Source of the DNA: Centropus unirufus
Lineage: Eukaryota; Chordata; Aves; Cuculiformes; Centropidae
Assembly: GCA_013397695.1 (NCBI GenBank)
Contig: VYZI01000073.1
Location: 2,418,837 to 2,482,836, forward strand
Direction: 5' to 3'
DNA: 64,000 nt
In this document: piece by piece, positions 11,242 through 24,300 of the stretch
How positions within the stretch are numbered: the first letter of the stretch is position 1
How the letters are laid out: the number at the start of each line of letters is the position of its first letter
Translations under genes and position numbers: made by a program
The notes under the pieces: model-generated
Told to the model about the DNA's origin: nothing
Database searches by the model: none
Seen by the model: the letters and a program-made list of their open reading frames with translations, nothing else

Positions 11242-14200
11242 GTAAGTCGGTCCCCAGGGGACAGAGCTGCGCTTCAGTTACACTCTTAAATAATTCTGTA
11301 GTATCACTACTATTTTTATAGACTTCAGATGTGGCTCGTAGGCCCAAAAGGTCTTTCTAGACAAGGTAATATGGTATATGTAAATTTCAGGAATGCTTTC
11401 ATCTCAGTTTCTGTTTTATTTAACACCAATATTCCTAAGTTATTGTGCAGAAGTAGCAGCTACAGGGAAAAAGACTTTTACCAGTGAAATGATTTATGAA
11501 GTTCTGCTTGCAAGTCAAACAATTCCTTTACACTCAAAATAGGCTTTTGGTGTCAATGCTGCTTTTGACTGGACAGCCTTGCAAAATAAAGTTCAAGTGG
11601 CTCAAATGCTAATAATAATTAATCAGAAAAGCATGGGCTTTTGGTAGAATGATACAGGATAACAGGCAGAATTGGATGCTGTAATTCTTTCATAAAAGAA
11701 ATGCCAACATTTTGACAGGGCTGACTAAATGTTTCTGCTCAGCTCCTTCCTGCTTCCCCTTTCTTCTGAAGGTCTGCGTCTGGCTCCGTCTGTCAGCATG
11801 CAGCAGATCATTCAGCGTGGCCAGTTCATGTGCTCCATGAAACTTTAAAACAAAATAAATTCGATGATATTTTCTTTTTATTGTGGCATATGATGTTGTT
11901 TTCAAAGGCAACCATTTTTCTGTGAGAGTAGGTACCTCATGCACCTTTTTGCCTTCAGAAAAGACTTTTAAAATACATGGAAAGTTGTTGACAGTTGTCT
12001 ACCAGAAATCAGATGTTTGCCTAATTAGTTATAAAGTGCCAATATATCAAAGACAAATCTACATTAGGAAAAGAGCTGTTCTGATGTATTTATCTACTGA
12101 TACTTTTGAGCAAGAAAAATTCAGAAGTTTTGTAAACGTCTTTTTTTGGTATTCTTGGCTTGATTTTTTTTGTTTATCTTAAAATAAACTTGAAATCGCA
12201 GATCAAGCCATCTTTGGAAGACTAATTGTAAATGAAATACTTCTGCAAATGGAAAATAAGGCTTTTTATTTTCCTTTAATAAGTAATTTTTAACTTCTTG
12301 AATTCACAGGTGCACTTCTGTAATAACTCATATTGCTTCCTAGATGAAAATGTTGTTTCCCATGAGATCTGGTAGACCTTGTTTTTGAATATATGCTGAT
12401 TATCCTGAATGCCATTGTATATTTTGGCAAGTGCTCCTCTTTTTCCTAATGTTTTATGAGCAGAAATGTCAGCAGAGGGGTGGGATTGTAAGTTTGCCTG
12501 CAACCAAGAAGAAAAGGGGAAAAAGCCCTGTAAGAAGACTAAGTGAAAAATAGGCACAAGTAAAACAGAGAAAATGAAGTAAGATCAATGGTGGGCTTTA
12601 ACACACTTTTGGTCTGGCTCAGAGCCCACTGTTTGCTGTAATGGGGTCTGAATCATGCTCTGTATTCTGAATATATAGGAAAATGGATTTTGAGACAAAC
12701 CAAACTCAATGTAATTCCATAATTACATTTCCCTTCCAAATCTAAGTCCTTAAGAGTGTGTCCTGGAGAGAACAATGCAAAAACCTACTCTCTCTGGAAG
12801 AATTTGTTGGAGAAGAGAGGAAAATAAAAGGATGTTTTTTCACTCTTCTCAATTCATTTTCATGGGAGTAAAAAGTAGGTTTTATTTCTCTGTAGGATTC
12901 ACTCTGATTATGAAAACGGGTTTTCTTCATGAATATGACATTTAGTAAAATCTACCTACCATTTTATTATCATACACAAGGCAAGAGGAGTGTCATTTAG
13001 GGAACGGAGTGCAGAATGAAAAGTGACCTCAAAGCTTCTCAGAAATTTTTCTGTGACTTGGACAAACCATTTTAATTCCAGAGTCTGCAGTGTCTCACTG
13101 GTAAGGCTGGAAAACCATCTCTATGATTTGGTCTTTTAGTGTGTGTGGGAAACTAAGGTAGCTCACATTGACCACGGAGGCAGAGGCAGTGTCTCTACCA
13201 GCTTTGAGCCAGGACTGGCTCCTCGGCATCCTGAGCTTCACTCTTCTGCTGAGAGGGTGGTGGGTGTTTGCTGTCTGCCGAAGGGGTGAATAACACTTCT
13301 TTTACTTCAAATGTATGTTACAGATCAGTTCTTCACATTGGGATTCTGGGATGTGTTGTAAAGCTGGTGGTGCTCAAGTAGATTTTTGCAGAGCTTTTAT
13401 CTATCTGATTCACTCATGCTGTTGTTTTTGCCTTTTTTTATTATCACTATTCTGCACAGTGTTTCTCTTGTTCTTGAGAGTTAACAAAGACTGCTCTAAA
13501 TAGCTTGCAATATTCTTTTTTTTTTTTCCCCATACAGCATTTCTGCTACCCTTGAGTCCAACCTGATGTATCAGGATAAAACCAGAACTGCTTTGTGCTG
13601 GTTTGACAATAAGAAGCACTACGTTTGCTGATGTTACAAAGGATGTTTTATTTGTCATACTGGACAGTCACATGTATTTGTTTTAGTAAGCCTACTGATG
13701 CTATAGTCCCTAAGTGAGTCCCTGTGATGCAAAAAGGAATGGAAATGAATGTTCTAGGACAGAAGTTCTTTAATGAGTGATGCTGTATATGTAAAAGTGG
13801 CTCATGTTCTCACCTTAAGGTGTTAATAATGTGGGGGAGGAAATGAATGCCACTGCATGAATGGCTTTTCACCTTGTATGGAAAGCAGAAACCTGCCAGC
13901 TGTTCTTTCTTCTCCATGGCACTTATTAGAGTGTTAAATCAACAGGAGTGTCATGGTTAAGAGAAAGATGTATATGTAATACAAACCTCCCCCTAAATGA
14001 ACCTTGGCAGCAGGGTGTGCTTTTCCTTATTGTGCCTGAAGAATATGAGACTCCTTGCTTAGTAACAGTGACCCTGGGGATGAGGACTTGCTGGGAAGAA
14101 TCTATAGAGAAGCTTTACCTCTCTTTACCCTGTGGTCACCACCTTAGGAGGGTTCAGCCTGATGGAGGCTTCTTTCTTTATGAGCCAGTCCCTTGTGCTG

Positions 14201-17200
14201 CTTGTTACGTTTTGTTTCATAGGAATCTACCCTATAGAACAGAGTAAATGACATAGTTGTGCAGCAATACTTCCTGCACAGTTTGTTTTATAAATGCTAA
14301 TGAAATAATATTCCCCATCCTCTCTTTTATCTTTTTAGAGGCAGATACAGAAATACCTGCTGACGCTGGAATGCTTTGTCCCAGATTATGAAGTCAGTCT
14401 TGAGCAGAGTAAGGAAGAGAACAGGGATCTTTGGACTTCCAGTTCTGCTTAAGTTAGGCTTTCCTTCCTCTCCTTAGTTTTATTTGGAGAGTTGAGTATT
14501 CAGAGCAGCAGAGCCTTTGTGCAGGCCAGTTTTGGAGCCTTTGCCATGGTGAATATCTGATTTGACTTTGAAAGTCTCTTTACTTCATAGGCTGTACTAC
14601 TCAGCTGGGCTACCAGTGCCAATACATCTAAGGCATACAGCTCAGTATTTTACAGATAGAACTCCCCTCTTCCCTAACACTATGTAAATATAGCAAGTGA
14701 TAGAGGAGGGAAGGGGGTGACTTAGGGAATGAACGAAAAGGAGGAAAAAACCCAACTTATGGGTTACTAAAATATTTGTCTTATGTTTCAGTTTATTTTC
14801 TAGTGGCTAAAATGTACTAGATAACATCACAGAGAAATTCTCCTTCTTTCTATGCTGTTGTGAAATTTTTATCTTCTAAATAAAAAGCAATTGAAGGGAT
14901 GGAGCTTGAGGTTCATTACAGGGAATGTAAATGCATAGTAAATCAGTGGTCTATATGTGCTTGACAAAAAGAAAGAAATGGGTGGGACTCAACGTCTACC
15001 AGAAAATGGAGAGGTTGTTGTTGAAAGTACTGTATTGTATTCATGTTCTTGGGCACAATATCAATAGGAGATGACGCCACCCTATCTGTGGCACTGGGAT
15101 TTGGCTTCAGGAGGTCATCAAGAGTAACCTGTTTATATGGTAGAATAATTGTAGTAATAGTCCTTGCTTGAAAGAAAACAGGTGTGTGACTGGGGAATTA
15201 AAGAATGTTATGACTCAGATAAACAAAATGCTCAGACATTCTATTCCTTCTTTAACTACCATCCTTGTATTCAGGTATTCCTCAGGGGGTGGTTGTTGAC
15301 TCTTAGATATCTCGCTTTTATGTATGGTGCCCTTGAATACAAAACTAAAGCAAGTCCTGGGAAAAGGGTTAGGAACTTTAGATCCACCATTTTAACGCTG
15401 ACTACTAAAATTCTTAATATACAGTCATATGTTTTCCTGATTTGTTTTCATTTGTGTACAGGACTTGTATTTTCCTGATTTCATGGATGGACTGGGAGAA
15501 CAAGAGTGCCCTACTTTGAGCACAGGATGTCCAGAAACTGCCCAGTCAGATTAGGCAGAAAGTAATGTAAGGTTTTATGCAGTGAAGCCAAACTGCTGCA
15601 ATGACTGAAGTCTATTTCAGTTGTGATTTTTTTTTTTTTAATTTCTTCAGCTGTATCAGCCTCAAAGTAAGGGGGCTATAGCTAGCTGTTCTTTCTTGCC
15701 CTGGGGGAAGAAGGGACAGCTCTTGGTGAAGCACAAAGAGCGCTACATTTTCCTTCCTGCACTCTACCTTGGCATCCATATAGGGAACAGTTTCCCAGAA
15801 AAAAATATATGGACAAGAGACTTGGATTCTGTGGGGTTTCAATGAATGTGGCGAGTAATACCTGTGGGATTAGAAATTAAAATTCACTGAGTAGAGAACA
15901 AAATGGTGCAGTTAATTCCGAAACAAACATAAAAAATATAGCTACTCAGTAACAAATCCAAAGTAACTTCATCATTCGAGCAAGGCTGGTTATGGGGGTA
16001 AGAAAACAGGCATTGTTACCCTGTAGAGACCTTTGCGAATTTTTCTTTTAACGTATTAGATTCCCCCTTCCCACCATACATGCTGGCAGCAGCTACTGGC
16101 ATTTTTAGTAACAACTGTAGAGTCCTTATTGAGACGCCACCAACAAAATCAAGCCTGAAAAGCATCTGAAGGAATCGGCTGGCATAGCTCATTGAGCTTG
16201 GCCAAACAGCAGGAGCAGTCTGTGAAAAATGGCAGCGGCCTCCGCACTGTTCCCTCATCCTTAATGAGGCTGCCAACAGCTTGCAATGCAAGGCAGGATC
16301 TGCTGACATCCCTTTGGGTTTCAACAGTATTCCACAAATGACAGCGTGCAAAAATATCTGGAGGGAATGAGAGAGGCAGAGTAAACAAGGAAGCTGCATT
16401 GCTGTCTCTATATTGTGTGTGTGTATCTGTGTTTGTAGAAAGATGCACAGGCCTACTGTGTGTGTATTTATTCTGCACAAACACAAAATGAGTTGAGGAA
16501 GGAAAATAAATGAGCAGCACAGCCAAAATAATTTTTATATATTGTTTAGCAAAACATTTGGGACCATTGTATATTATTATACTGTATATAGCGTTACAGG
16601 CAACCAACTAAAAAAGGGGTGAGGTGAAGGTTGATTGAAAATAAAATTGTTATGGGTTTGGGAGGGAGGAAAAAAAATTAAGTGCTTTTGAGGTTTTTCA
16701 GACTGATGCTTTCTAGTGCCCTTGTCAAACTGGGAAAAGGCAATCAATGCGTGTCCTCTGTGGAAGAGGAGAATGATGAGAGATAAGCATCCAAAGTCAT
16801 AGCCAAGGGAGTTATATAGAGCAGCATCAGTTTTGTTTATTACTTGCATGTAAACTGCAGTCAGAACGAGAAAAATTCAAAAAGAAAGCTGTTTATTGGT
16901 GATTGAATCTAAGTGAACAGAGTTTATGGGATACAGTTAATGTCTAATGTGGAAATAATCATCATCCTCAGAGCTAGAGATTGCATCCAAGATTGGGCAA
17001 GAGAAGTACCCAAAACAGGGTAAAAAATGTATATCAGGATACATTTCTTCCTGGAAGAAAATAAGGTCTGTAGTGGGAGAGTGCAAATAGTAAATGCTAT
17101 GTCAAATCATAGGCTAAAGAAGAAATCTTGGACAGCAAAAGGGAATGGCTTGGTTCAGTACCCAGATAAAGAAAATGTAGCCCGTGCTTCTTGGATCCAA

Positions 17201-20200
17201 AACCAGAAGGGCCTATCTGTGCTCTTGGACTGGTGACTGCTCACGTAACTCAGATTATCTGAAGAGCACGCAGGAGACATAGAGTACATTTTGGAGGCTA
17301 TTTTAAAAATAGCTTTGCATCATCTGCATTCACAGGAAATGTCCCTCTACCCCAGCATACCAGATCTGATCTGACACTCCCCCAGATACGATTACATAAA
17401 ATAAGGTGGAGGTTTGTCAGAGCTTTCAATCTTAAGCGAGGTGCTATGAAAACCAACTTTCAATTTAAACAAGAGCCAGGTTGCTTCACTTACAGCATCT
17501 TTGCCTTTTTAGAACAACTTTTCAATGACTGTGTTTTGCAGGAGCTAATCTTGGTTCTCTTGCAGCATTCCTTTCATCCTAATTAGCAGCGTTCACTTGA
17601 GCATTTAAATTAATCCAGGCCACTCTTATTTGCTGTTGTTTTCCTTCCCCCAGAGTTAAAAAGTGAAAATCTGTAGATGGTTGACTGAAGGATGCTGTCT
17701 GATAGAAATGGGAATAACAGGGAGGTATTTGTTTGCTCTTGCAGTTGGCAGGTGATGACAGCATTGTATCAACTACCAGTCCTTTCAGATCTTTTGCTGC
17801 AGCTTTTGGTTATTTTTCTGCTGGAGACAGCATCCTATTAGGCAACACCAATTAGCTGATCTGGTGGTTCTCCCCGCTGTGTTTGGGAATGAAAGAGGTA
17901 AAACCTAGAAGTTTAGTTAGTTGGGGCAACACGGACAAATACAACTGGTGGGAGTAAAGGAGAAGGTGCAGAGGGGGAGATGGATGCAGGGAAGAGCTCT
18001 TTCCTGAAGAAAGACTGGGAAACTGTCTGGGGCTGGGGCAAGAGATGGAAGAAAAGAGTCCGTTGGGAGCCACAGAAAATGTTGCAGCAAGGGGCCTGGG
18101 GGTTACTGTAGCCAGGCTGGATTTTCTCATTTGGCAGCCTGGCTGGAAGTTACCTTTCCCAGATGGGAAGTGGCAGTGGCTGTATCAAGTCTAGACATAA
18201 GCAAAGCACAGCTTTATTCAGGGCTCTCATTTGTTATCATTGCATTCAGGAGACTGTGCAGTATTTGAAAAGTGTCCCTAGTAGCATTAAGCACAATTAG
18301 ATATATGCAATTAGATAAATATACAGCATTTCAGTATCAAAGCATCTATTATCCCATCCTGTGTGAGATTTGATATGCTTATCTTGGAAGATACACAAGT
18401 ACTCCCGTATCTTGTGAGATAGTATTAAGGCTGTTACCACCACCTTGCAGCTGGGATGCAGAGTGATTATCTCCAAACTGATAGACACCCTAAACTGAGG
18501 TGGGATGTCCCCGCATGCAAATTACTGTCTCCACAGTTCTGTTTCTGCAGAGAAATGTTCACCGAGAGCGTGAGCTAAAAGAGAGTCCTGGTGTGTTCCA
18601 GGCTGGATCATCCTCACAGTGGGATTTTGGGGTATATTACAGCAAGCATCCACGCAACACTTCAGAAGAGTTAAGCACACCAGGAAGAGTTAATCCTGAT
18701 ATATTTTTGAAACCTGTTTCTGACCAGCTTAGTGGTTTTCTCAGTGGTCTTGATGTTCTGATAAAAAATGAAGCCACCCAGCCTCCTCTTTTCAAAGCAC
18801 ACTGTTGCTGCACTTGCTGTCATTGTGAAGGACGCAGACTTCCTATGAACTGTGCAGATTCTGTTCCTGACTTGCATACTTAGCTACTTGCTTGCTCAGT
18901 CAATCCACTGCAGAGAGGTTTTTGGTTGTTAAAATATGAAAATTGTGCTTGGGCATGTATTCTATAGGTAATTATTTTTGTTGAAAAAACATGGGCTTCA
19001 GAAACAGTGAGCCAGTGGAAAAAAATCTCATTGTCTGCCTAAATTTAAAAAAGCTTTTATTAAATATAGCAACTGTTTCTCCTGCTTTTTTTCTACTTCA
19101 TGATACCTGCACAAGAGACAAATTTAATTTAGCCTCAAGAAGAAAGTTCATCCCTCTTTTTCTATTACAAAATTAGATTGAAAACATATTAAAGATCCCA
19201 GGATGAAAAATTAGAGAGAATAGCTGCTGAATCTTCATATTCAAAGCAATGTACTGAGCCATAGTAATAGCCTTAATGGAAACAAACTCATTTAGTTTTA
19301 TTTTTGGAGCACAATTTTATAGCACTAGACATTCAAATACCGTATTTTTTCTTGGAGACTTCTGGTAGGAGTTGAATGCTTTTTTGCAAATGTAAAAGAA
19401 CTGCTTTTGGTCTGCCTGTGCTTTTGTTTAGATTCCAGTAGTTCACATGATTTGTTCTTCTAGTTTGCATTTGTCAGTACTGTAATCTGTCCTGTAAACT
19501 GAGCGGCTATCAGGTCATCCATTCACTGAACAGGGGATGCTCTCTGAGAAATGTCTCAGTCCTTACTATTCTACTTCCTATCTTCTTTTGTGTTTCTTCA
19601 TTGGTCTCTTGCCCTGTGCTGTTTTAGATCAAAAATGCATTAACGCCAGTATTAACCGGGGAATGCAAAATATTTGATTTTTAATCTATATATTTTTGAG
19701 CATTTCTTCTTTTCTTTTTTTTTCTGTTGTTGTTCTTTTGTTTATAAGCCATCTCTGGTCTTCATTGTATTGCTGCTTGTCTGTCTCATTCATCTTCTTT
19801 AAGAGTTTTACTTTTCTTTCTGTCAGTGAATAAGCAGTGAAAGAAAACATGCTTCTCCCCAACCTCTTATGCATGCAAACCTCTTAAGATAAATATTTAC
19901 TGTCTCTGATTCCTCCTTTACTTGGAAGAGGTGGTGAGGAAAAGTAGATATTACTTTAGAGACAAAAAAAAAGGCAATTTTGTATTTGTAACACTGCACC
20001 TTTTTCTTCTTGCAGCAGGATCAGAATTCCTCTGCAGTTATATTTAATTCCTCAATTTACCACAACTGTTGTTCACAGGGCAATCAATTTCTGTTTACTT
20101 GCATAAAATAGATAGTAGGATTTGCTTACTGAGCTTCGCGCTGCCTTTCAGAATATAGTAATAAGTTTGTTTTTTTTTAATTCCACCAACTCCACCCAAT

Positions 20201-20639
20201 CATTGTGTTAATTTTTTTCATCTTTCGAACATGACTGATTAGGGGTAAAAGTATTCATGGAGTGGGATACTATGCATTCGAATTTCGGGCAAAGATTGCT
20301 CTGTAACTTTGGTCTTTAACAGTTATGATCTTACTCTTACATGTGAAAATAAAGCTAACGAGGTTGGTCTGATCTGCGAAGCAAAGTGAGCTTTCTCTGT
20401 AGAAGATAAATTGAATTGTTTGCAACCCTCAAATATTTTTGTGCGTTTTTATAGATACACAGATCAGCTGTTGGTAAATACACGTTTGTGCCCGTGTATG
20501 AACATCACGTAAATGCACACACATGCCTACCTGTAGATAGGGAATGGTGAATGCCTTGGTTCTTTGCACACGGGCATTCTGCTAGACTGTTATGTGATGA
20601 GATGTTACAGAAGCTGGGGAGATAAAGTCCTTGTCTTGC
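11242..20639 (+). other. GPR158 intron 2, segment a
   Basis: This is intron with no recognisable coding exon or well-defined mobile element. Short (TG)n runs occur near 16414-16424 and 16457-16466. The stretch 16100-16400 has a more balanced composition than its surroundings and is treated below as a candidate conserved noncoding element. Open frames such as 16016-16486 (-) and 18500-18883 (+) show no domain and look like chance. Confidence 0.65.
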
Positions 20640-21355
20640 TGCTAACGCTGTGCACCAGTACGGGCTGTGAGGCAGAACGGCTGGAAAGCAGCTTTGCAGG
20701 CGCAGCTGAGGGGATCCTGGTGGACCTCAAGTTGACCGTGAGCCAGCAATGTAACCCTGAGGTCAAGGTGGCCATCAGCCTCCTGGGCTGTGTTAGGCAG
20801 AGAATTGCCAGCAGGTCGAGGGAGGTGTTCTTTTCCTCTTTACCCACGCTGCTGAGGCAACATCTGGAAGGCTGTGCCCCTTTTTTGACTCCTCAATTCA
20901 AAAGACGTGAATGTGCTGGAGGGAGTCCAGTCAAAAGCCCCCAAAACGATTAAAGGTTTGGAGCACCTGTTGAACGAGGAGAGGCTGAGCGAGCTGGGAC
21001 TGTCCAGCCTGGAGAAGTGAAAGTTTGAAGGATTCTTTCTGGTGTGTGTAAGTGCCTGATGGAAAGATGTGAAGGATACGGAGCCAGGCTCTTCTCAGGA
21101 GTCATCAGTGACAGGACAAGAGGCAATGGGTGTGAACCGAGGCAGTGAAAGATAACATTTTTGTTTAACACTGAGGGTAGATGGAGACTAAAACAGGTTG
21201 CTCAAAGTTGTGGTAGCTCTTGACTGTTGAAGATAGTCAGAACCTGAATGTCTGTGGCCCTAGGTAACCCATTCTAGCTGAGCCTGCTCTGAGCAGCGTT
21301 TGAGACTGGGTCAGCACCACAGGTGCCTTCTAGCCTCAACCGATTCTGTCATCAG
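20640..21355 (+). mobile_element. CR1 LINE 3' fragment (RT C-terminus and 3' UTR), sense
   Basis: This fragment covers the C-terminal part of the CR1 ORF2 and its 3' end. Its translation at about 20725-20900 keeps recognisable CR1 words: a segment like LTVSQQC, then CVRQRIASRSREV, then an RQHLEGC/APF piece that corresponds to RPHLEYC..WAP. Downstream it reads through GGAGCACCTGTTGAACGAGG, GGCTGAGCGAGCTGGGACTG, CAGCCTGGAGAAG, GACAGGACAAGAGGCAATGG and AACAGGTTGCTCAAAG, ending in CTTCTAGCCTCAACCGATTC just before 21355. This order is that of a standard avian CR1. It is 5'-truncated, as most CR1 copies are, carries frameshifts and stops, and lies in the same orientation as GPR158. Confidence 0.88.
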
Positions 21356-24300
21356 CTCTTTTTAAATTTTTTTTGTGTGATTTGTTTTTCCTCATTTATA
21401 TCTGGAGCATGTGGTATCTCTTTTGAGCTTTGTATTTCCATTTTTTATTTATTCACGCTTATGTCAAAACTCGCTTCCAATGTGAACTCCTTTTGCTCAC
21501 CAGTTGCTTCAATTAAAATTCTTTAAAGTGTGTGACAATGCACATGTGAGTTTTTTGAGAAGTCTTTTACTTCTGATACTTTTTCTACAACAGCTTCAAC
21601 TTTTCTTTTTCATAGGGCAATACAAGAAATGGAGTAAGTATAATCCGACTCTTATTTTTTAGCTGCAAACATCTACTTGTTTAATTTGAGAAGTTCAAAA
21701 GCTGATTTGACAGAGATAATGCAAAGATTTTGAATGATGATACTGGCTTGCTGCTTGGGCTATAGTTAAAATATTTTTATTCCTCCATATATATTATCTA
21801 AGTATTTAATGGTTAAAGCTTCGAAAGGGGGGAAGATCTATAATATACGTGTCAATGGGATTTATTTGGATGACATACTCTGCATTATAAAATATGAATT
21901 TTCTAATCTGAGTAAATTAGTCTACAATATGTAGGATACTGTCCTGGAGACAGAAGAGAAATTGTTAGAACTTTCAGTAAAGTGTTATTTGTTTGTTTGA
22001 AATAATGGTGTTTTGGTATTTATTTTCATCCTGAAATTGAATGAAATCAACACCAGCAGTGTGTTTTCCTGAATTGTCATCTTTAAAAAGTATTACTTTG
22101 GAAACATGAAAATGTGTATTTCAGGGGGTTGCTCTAGGACATTGTATAATCTGAAAGACTGATAAAACTCGATTAAAAATATGCATTAGTTTTAATCCTT
22201 TCTTATGAGGGGCAAAAGTAGAAAAAAAAACATTTTGAGAAACTCCTGTTGTAGGGTAATGGAAAATGACTTGGTTATGACCTTTTGAGCAATTCTAGGA
22301 GCCTTTCTTCCAGTCACCACTAAAAACCTTGTCCCTTTTTCTTTCGTTAAGGTTTAGAAACTTTTGACACCATTCATCCCAGCCCATCACTAGCCGTACC
22401 TGTCATGTGCTGTTGGATCGTCATTGTGGTTTTTAGCTCAGCCAAACCAGCTTGTCTCTCTTGCAAGAAAGGAAGTAAAATAAAGCACTCCAGAACTGTG
22501 AACTTTTACCACACCTAATAAAACATCTTTATGTTCCCATATCTACAAGACAAGGCACAAATTGGTTTTAAGCATATGAGAGCAAATGTTTGCCCTTTAG
22601 AGCTTAGACTCCTGAATTCATATTGTTCCAGAGCCCTTCAAAGTGGATACTGCATTACATTAGCTGAAGGAAGCATTTCTTGGTAATTAAATTATGTGGA
22701 CTTTTTATATGGATAATCAATAGGATACTCGTTTGTCTAAATAAAATGTGTCAATCGTTCTTATGTGACTCTTCTGGAATATTTTTTGTGAAAAACTCCA
22801 AGACTGATTTTCTTTTTAATTCGTAATGGGATGAAGTTTAATACTGAAATTTGAGTTTTCTTGCAGGATAGGACCCCATAATAATAACTACTTTCTAAGG
22901 GACCACTTTATTACCACATAGTCTGTGGAAATCATAAAAAGGAATTTCTATGAAGTATTACTCAACCACTCAAAGAATTATTTTTACAAGTTTAATGCAT
23001 ATTTCAGTTATGTTTCATTTCCATAGGTGATTGTGAGTTGCTTATAACTATGCAACACTGAATTTTTCTAGTGGCTTTCTAACTTTGCTTAACAAAAATG
23101 ATATGGTAATTTTTATTACAAACATAACCTAAAAATACTTCTTTCTTCAGTGATTGCGTGATTATAAGGAGCCATGTTTTGCATCTTAATCATCGTACTG
23201 TACGAAATTTAAAAGTATTTTCCCTGTTTGTATATTTGTGTTTACACTGCTAAGTGGTGAAAATGTTTAAATACCTGGAATAATTATAAGATGCACTGAT
23301 TTTGAGGTCTTCATTTCTTGATGAGTTTTCCATAGCTCTTGAGTTAATTTTATGTTTAAATGTATAAGTATATTACACGTGAAATGACTGCCACATCTCA
23401 CAGATGTATAAAAGAAACAAAGTTGGTGTGTTGTGTGAAGCACCGCGTATGTTGGTGGGATCCTCTGGCCATAGAAGTCCCTTAAACCAGAGGGACACAC
23501 TTAAATGTCCTGTCAAGAAAAGAGTGATGGAAGAAAAGGAGGGCTTGAAAAGGATAAATTCTGTACAAAAGCTGAATACTTACCTTCTTAGTAAGAGTTG
23601 AATAATTGGAATAACACTGTTAACAGGAACTCTTATTTGCAATGAAACAGCATCTCACTTGTTGATTGCAAACATCAAACATTTGACTTTGTGCTCTTAT
23701 TCCACTTTGTTTTTCCCAAAGGTAAAGAACAATCCTTGAGTTTTTCCCCCTATAATTTCTTGCTTTGATTAGGTCCCAAATAATTTTGGGTTGCAAGTGT
23801 AAGTATGTCTATAGATTATCTATTCGGACATTCCATAGCTGTATGATTGCGTAGTAGTAGCTTTACATTAAGAATTGGTATTTCAGCCTGGAGCACGCAG
23901 GCGGTTTGATCCTGAACAACAAGAAACAGTTATCTGTGATGTGTGCAAAGATGAGCAGAGCCGCTGACAAGTTGTGCTGGCCCTCAGAGCCCCTGTTGTG
24001 CCTTATTCTATGACCAGCTTTTTGGTGTATCCTCTGTAATTGAGGCTTTTTAGATCCTGGGGAATGAAAGCAAATGGGATATGTTCTTCCCCCTTGCAAC
24101 AGCAGCTAATCAGCTCACCATGCAGTGGATCATTCTCTGTTTATTATGTTCTCGGGTACTATTGATCTTCTTGTTCAGTTTAACCATCACTACAAGCAAC
24201 ATACTCTTAGTAAGTATAGCTCTGTGGACATGGTCCAAATTGTTGAGGTCAGATCAGTGCCTGGCAAGCATTCATTCTGACTTCTGGAGCACCTCTGTCC

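Noticed and set aside
14338..14452. Possible exon after TTTTTAG with an open frame ending in TAA
   Set aside because: The acceptor looks plausible, but the peptide does not resemble the next part of GPR158 (no CMPIK/GAYEC words) and a stop follows, so it is not supported.
16016..16607. Overlapping 156- and 152-codon minus-strand frames
   Set aside because: Two frames are open over the same bases and neither has a domain. This is compatible with chance, and the interval is better viewed as a possible noncoding element.
20564..20953. 129-codon + frame as a new exon or gene
   Set aside because: Its C-terminal two thirds are the decayed CR1 reverse-transcriptase tail.
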